Shown here in pieces: positions 13,604 to 16,607 of a DNA stretch of 16,607 nucleotides (position 1 is the first letter of the stretch; each line of letters begins with the position of its first letter). A model generated the notes under the pieces. That model did no database searches, had not been told where the DNA came from, and saw only the letters and a list, made by a program, of their open reading frames with translations. The DNA is taken from positions 1 to 16,607 of the forward strand of contig CAIZLI010000324.1 of the NCBI GenBank assembly GCA_903933765.1, given 5' to 3'. A program made the position numbers and the translations under genes. The stretch is from an uncultured Bacteroidota bacterium. Its GTDB lineage: Bacteria > Bacteroidota > Bacteroidia > Chitinophagales > Chitinophagaceae.

Positions 13604-15049
13604 ATGCCAAATAAGACGCTATATCAAGCAGTCATCGGATTAGAAATTCATGCACAATTAGCTACAAATAGTAAGCTTTTCTGTGGTGATGCAACTAGTT
13701 TTGGCGCAGATCCAAATACACATATAAGCCCAATTACATTAGGACATCCAGGCACGCTGCCTAAAACAAATTCAAAAGCCGTTGAATATGCCATCAAAAT
13801 GGGATTGGCCTGCGGCTCAACCATTGCAAAAGAAAATTATTTTGCTAGAAAAAATTATTTCTATGCAGACTTACCAAAAGGGTATCAAATCTCACAAGAT
13901 AGCACCCCTATTTGTGGTGGTGGTCAAGTCTCTATTCAAACCAAAGATGGTGAAAAGCAAATACAACTAAATAGAATTCATTTGGAGGAGGATGCTGGGA
14001 AAAGCATACATGACCTTTCTCCTACTGATACATTAATAGATTTAAATAGAGCAGGCACGCCATTGATAGAAATTGTGACGGAGCCATGTATACATAGTGC
14101 CGAAGATGCTTTTTTATATGTAACAGAAGTGCGTAAACTAGTTAGATGGCTTGGCATTTGTGATGGAAATATGGAGGAAGGTAGTTTAAGATGTGATGCA
14201 AATATTTCGGTTAGATTAAATGGCGACAATACATTAGGTACCAGAGTAGAGGTCAAGAATTTAAATTCAATTCGCAATATTAAAAAAGCAATTGAATTTG
14301 AAATTGAACGTTTGATTGGACTTGTTGAAAATGGAACGCCTATCATGCAGCAAACAAGAAGTTTTGATGCAAGCAATGATACCACATTTGCAATTAGAGA
14401 TAAGGAGGATGCGAATGACTATCGATATTTTCCCGATCCCGACCTTGCACCACTTCAACTAACGGATGCCTATTTGCAATCCATTCAATCTAATTTACCT
14501 GCCCTGCCAAATACACTAAAAAAAGAATGGACTGCACAATTTGGCCTAAACGCCTATGATGTCGATCAGCTTTGTGACAATAAACAGGAGGCAGATTTTT
14601 ATTTATTATGGACCAAGCATACTAACTTGTATAAAGCTGCTGCTAATTTTATCATTGGTCCTATACGTGCATATTTGAACGCAGATGGCAAAACATATAG
14701 CGATTTAATTACATTGTTACCAAAGCTTTCTGAATTATTAGCAATGGTAGATCAGCAATTATTAAGTTTTTCTGTTGCAACAGAAAAAGTATTGCCGGCA
14801 GTTTTAAAAGATGGTGCATCTCCCACTAACTTTGCTAGTGCAAATGCATTATTGCAAAATAGCGACGAAGGCGCACTGACTGCATGGATCCAAGAAGTAC
14901 TTAGCAATCATCCAGACAAAGTGGATGCCTATAAAAAAGGGAAAAAAGGACTTATTGGGGTATTTGTTGGAGAAGTAAAAAAAATGAGTAAAGGCCAAGC
15001 TGATCCACAAAAAACAACAAAAATTTTAGAAGCAATATTATCAAATTAG
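13604..15049 (+). CDS. gatB: Asp-tRNA(Asn)/Glu-tRNA(Gln) amidotransferase subunit B
   Basis: GatB is the kinase/tRNA-binding subunit of the GatCAB amidotransferase, which converts mischarged Glu-tRNA-Gln and/or Asp-tRNA-Asn to the amide forms. The 481-aa length is normal. The N-terminal catalytic cradle shows IGLEIHAQLATNSKLFCGD (11-29), YFYADLPKGYQISQ (85-98), HLEEDAGKS (126-134) and the GatB signature IDLNRAGTPLIEI (145-157). VEVKNLNSIRNIKKAIEFE and DYRYFPDPDLAPL are also conserved in the family. The C-terminal third is the GatB/YqeY tRNA-binding domain, ending with a Lys-rich GKKGLIGVFVGEVKKMSKG stretch. gatA and gatC are not in the window. It sits 4 nt after alaS and 12 nt before the lipoprotein gene, in one operon. 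Confidence 0.97.
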   Translation: MPNKTLYQAVIGLEIHAQLATNSKLFCGDATSFGADPNTHISPITLGHPGTLPKTNSKAVEYAIKMGLACGSTIAKENYFARKNYFYADLPKGYQISQDSTPICGGGQVSIQTKDGEKQIQLNRIHLEEDAGKSIHDLSPTDTLIDLNRAGTPLIEIVTEPCIHSAEDAFLYVTEVRKLVRWLGICDGNMEEGSLRCDANISVRLNGDNTLGTRVEVKNLNSIRNIKKAIEFEIERLIGLVENGTPIMQQTRSFDASNDTTFAIRDKEDANDYRYFPDPDLAPLQLTDAYLQSIQSNLPALPNTLKKEWTAQFGLNAYDVDQLCDNKQEADFYLLWTKHTNLYKAAANFIIGPIRAYLNADGKTYSDLITLLPKLSELLAMVDQQLLSFSVATEKVLPAVLKDGASPTNFASANALLQNSDEGALTAWIQEVLSNHPDKVDAYKKGKKGLIGVFVGEVKKMSKGQADPQKTTKILEAILSN

Positions 15050-15061
15050 AAAATTTATTTT

Positions 15062-16198
15062 ATGATAAAAAATATAAGCATCGCGTTATTAAGTATGTTG
15101 GTTTTCATACTACCAGGATGTAAAGATAAAAATCAAGATGCGCGTTATAGCGTTTCTGGAACCATTAAAAACGCAGCCAATAAACCATTGCTATTACAAG
15201 AAATACCATATGGTGGAAAACCAATCATCACATTGGACTCTATCACACTGGATGCCAATGGAAAATACAATTTTGAATTCATTGCAAAACAAGAAGGCAT
15301 CTACCGACTAAGTAGTGGGGATGCCTTAGATATTAGCTTTATCAATGATGAGGAACAAATTCAGATCAATGCCGATGCAGCTAATTTTGCGAACTATACT
15401 GTTAAAGGTTCTCCGAGTAGTACCGCAATGATTGAATATATGAAATCCTATAGGTCTAAGGATTCTTCTTTATTTGCGACGCTTTATGCTTTAGATAATT
15501 TGCAACAGACCAATGGAAAAGACAGTACTATTTTTTACCTACAACAACAGAAAGATAAAAAGATCAAAGCACTCAATGACCATGTTGAAAATACCATCAA
15601 AAGTTCAAATAGCCCAGCGCTCATTTATTTTGCATTAGGCATGGCTTTAAGATCGATGGAAATTAATAAGGTACTTGCGATGGCCAAGGCCGTTGCGGAA
15701 AAAACAAAAGCCGAACCCTTGGTTGAATTTGTAACCATTTTAAGTGGACAAGTGCAGGCATCGAGTCCAGCATCTGCGATCACAGTTGGTGCAATGGCAC
15801 CAGAAATTGCATTACAAGATGCTTCAGGTAAAATCATCACATTGAGTAGCTTAAAGGGTAAATATGTACTAGTTGACTTTTGGGCTAGTTGGTGTGGCCC
15901 TTGTAGAAGAGAAAATCCAAACGTGGTTGCCGCCTATGAGCAATTTAAACTTAAGAATTTTACGATTCTTGGGGTTTCATTAGATGATGATAAAGAAGAT
16001 TGGCTTGAAGCAATTCAACAAGACAAATTAAATTGGTTACAAATTAGTGATTTAAAGAAATGGGAAAGTACTGTGGTGAGTACTTATCAAATACAAGGTA
16101 TCCCATTCAATGTACTCTTAGATCCTACAGGAAAAATTATTGCCACAGACTTAAGAGGTAGTGCTTTACAAAACACGTTAAAGCAATTGCTTCCTTAG
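15062..16198 (+). CDS. TlpA-like thioredoxin-fold lipoprotein with N-terminal DUF4369
   Basis: This is a 378-aa envelope lipoprotein. The signal peptide ends in the lipobox LPGC with Cys20 as the lipidated residue. A beta-rich N-terminal domain (about 30-115) has the SGTIKNAANKPLLLQE start typical of DUF4369. An alpha-helical linker (about 125-235) follows, and then a TlpA/AhpC-like thioredoxin domain (about 240-378) with the redox motif WCGPC (277-281) and the cis-proline loop GIP (Pro348). It is predicted to reduce or isomerise disulfides of exported proteins in the periplasm; its partner is unknown. This architecture is abundant in Bacteroidota. The start lies 12 nt after the gatB stop with no terminator, so it is probably co-transcribed with alaS and gatB despite the unrelated role. 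A perfect terminator follows 46 nt after its stop. Confidence 0.92.
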   Translation: MIKNISIALLSMLVFILPGCKDKNQDARYSVSGTIKNAANKPLLLQEIPYGGKPIITLDSITLDANGKYNFEFIAKQEGIYRLSSGDALDISFINDEEQIQINADAANFANYTVKGSPSSTAMIEYMKSYRSKDSSLFATLYALDNLQQTNGKDSTIFYLQQQKDKKIKALNDHVENTIKSSNSPALIYFALGMALRSMEINKVLAMAKAVAEKTKAEPLVEFVTILSGQVQASSPASAITVGAMAPEIALQDASGKIITLSSLKGKYVLVDFWASWCGPCRRENPNVVAAYEQFKLKNFTILGVSLDDDKEDWLEAIQQDKLNWLQISDLKKWESTVVSTYQIQGIPFNVLLDPTGKIIATDLRGSALQNTLKQLLP

Positions 16199-16244
16199 TG
16201 CATCAAAAATCATTTAAGTTTACTAACTGTAACCTTAGTTCAAT

Positions 16245-16278
16245 AAAAAAAGCGCTTCATACATGGAGCGCTTTTTTT
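16245..16278. terminator. Bidirectional intrinsic terminator
   Basis: A perfect 12-bp inverted repeat, A7-GCGCT at 16245-16256 and AGCGC-T7 at 16267-16278, flanks a 10-nt loop (16257-16266). The core AGCGCT stem is followed by T7 on the plus strand and preceded by A7, which becomes T7 on the minus strand. It therefore should stop both the alaS-gatB-lipoprotein transcript and the opposing transporter gene ending at 16307. It is the clearest terminator in the window. Confidence 0.9.
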
Positions 16279-16306
16279 ATAATGCAATCTATTATTTTAG
16301 TAAAAT

Positions 16307-16607
16307 TTACTTTGTCTTTATGAAAGCTTTAATCAATGCTGGTAACAGTACTAAATTTGTTAATGTACTTACGACTAAGGTGATTGAAGTCAACCAACCC
16401 AAGGCTTTAGTCCCGCCAAAATCACTAAAACAGAATATGACGAAACCAGCCACCAATACCAAAGAAGTATAGATGATACTGATGCCTGTATGTTTGATTG
16501 TTTGTACCAATGTGGTATGCACTTGATAGTTTAAATGAGGTAATTCCTGCTTATAGTTCACTAAGAATCGGATGGTAACATCTATTGCAATACCCAATGC
16601 CACACTA
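16307..16607 (-). CDS. MMPL/RND-type membrane transporter, C-terminal end (5' part outside window)
   Basis: About 99 codons are visible up to the stop at 16307-16309. The start lies beyond the right edge: a GTG at 16603 is an internal codon, not a start, because the frame is open to the edge and the visible part begins in mid-helix. The segment SVALGIAIDVTIRFLVNY matches the ALGIAIDxTI helix that precedes the last membrane helices of hydrophobe/RND-type and MMPL transporters. Two further hydrophobic stretches follow (around GISIIYTSLVLVAGFVIF and ALGWLTSITLVVSTLTNL), then a short basic tail ending FIKTK. Members export lipids or hydrophobic molecules, or move other substrates across the inner membrane. 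The substrate is unknown. It converges on the lipoprotein gene and shares its terminator. Confidence 0.8.
   Translation of the reverse strand, partial: SVALGIAIDVTIRFLVNYKQELPHLNYQVHTTLVQTIKHTGISIIYTSLVLVAGFVIFCFSDFGGTKALGWLTSITLVVSTLTNLVLLPALIKAFIKTK

Noticed and set aside
13978..14385. A 135-codon open frame antisense to gatB
   Set aside because: It is composed of a reverse-strand shadow of highly conserved gatB coding sequence, with low-complexity Ser/Leu-rich content and no start signals.
16263..16472. A plus-strand 69-codon open frame after the terminator
   Set aside because: It begins inside the terminator hairpin and lies antisense to the recognisable MMPL/RND coding region.

Overview
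The window is chromosomal housekeeping DNA from a member of the Bacteroidota, most likely the Chitinophagaceae. The phylum call rests on TAnnTTTG-type -7 promoter elements, mostly absent Shine-Dalgarno sequences, a lipoprotein of the DUF4369-TlpA architecture and the style of the MreB/RodA/PBP2 proteins. The family call is an inference from overall protein resemblance. The DNA is A+T-rich and even in character throughout. I see no mobile element, CRISPR array, tRNA, rRNA or sign of recent transfer, and no gene-free stretch over 300 bases.

Layout: (1) 1-401, minus: 5' part of a POT-family peptide/proton symporter gene, running off the left edge. (2) 480-1766, plus: purD, purine synthesis. (3) 1884-7719, plus: a complete, very compact cell-elongation operon, mreB-mreC-mreD-mrdA(PBP2)-rodA. 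The junctions are +6, -8, +3 and +3 nt, and a promoter with both -33 and -7 elements lies in front of mreB. (4) 7735-8478, plus: a metallo-beta-lactamase-fold hydrolase, probably with its own promoter close to a leaderless start. It meets a minus-strand AlkA-like DNA glycosylase (8471-9067) tail to tail with an 8-bp overlap. (5) 9130-9576, plus: a secreted DUF4440/SnoaL-like protein. (6) 9584-10785, minus: a membrane-anchored M23 peptidase followed, through a TAATG junction, by a 76-aa two-helix membrane protein. (7) 10906-16198, plus: alaS-gatB-TlpA-like lipoprotein, ending at a perfect bidirectional terminator. (8) 16307-16607, minus: the C-terminal end of an MMPL/RND-type membrane protein, entering from the right edge.

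The elongasome operon makes the actin-like scaffold (MreB), its envelope partners (MreC, MreD) and the transpeptidase/glycosyltransferase pair (PBP2, RodA) for side-wall synthesis. The M23 protein would act on the same peptidoglycan. alaS and gatB both serve tRNA aminoacylation. I found no convincing undescribed multi-gene system. The best second-look items are the small membrane protein coupled to the M23 peptidase, the Cys/His cluster in PBP2, the unusual loop and altered QPDLG-like motif in RodA, and the overlapping face-to-face promoters between the M23 gene and alaS.
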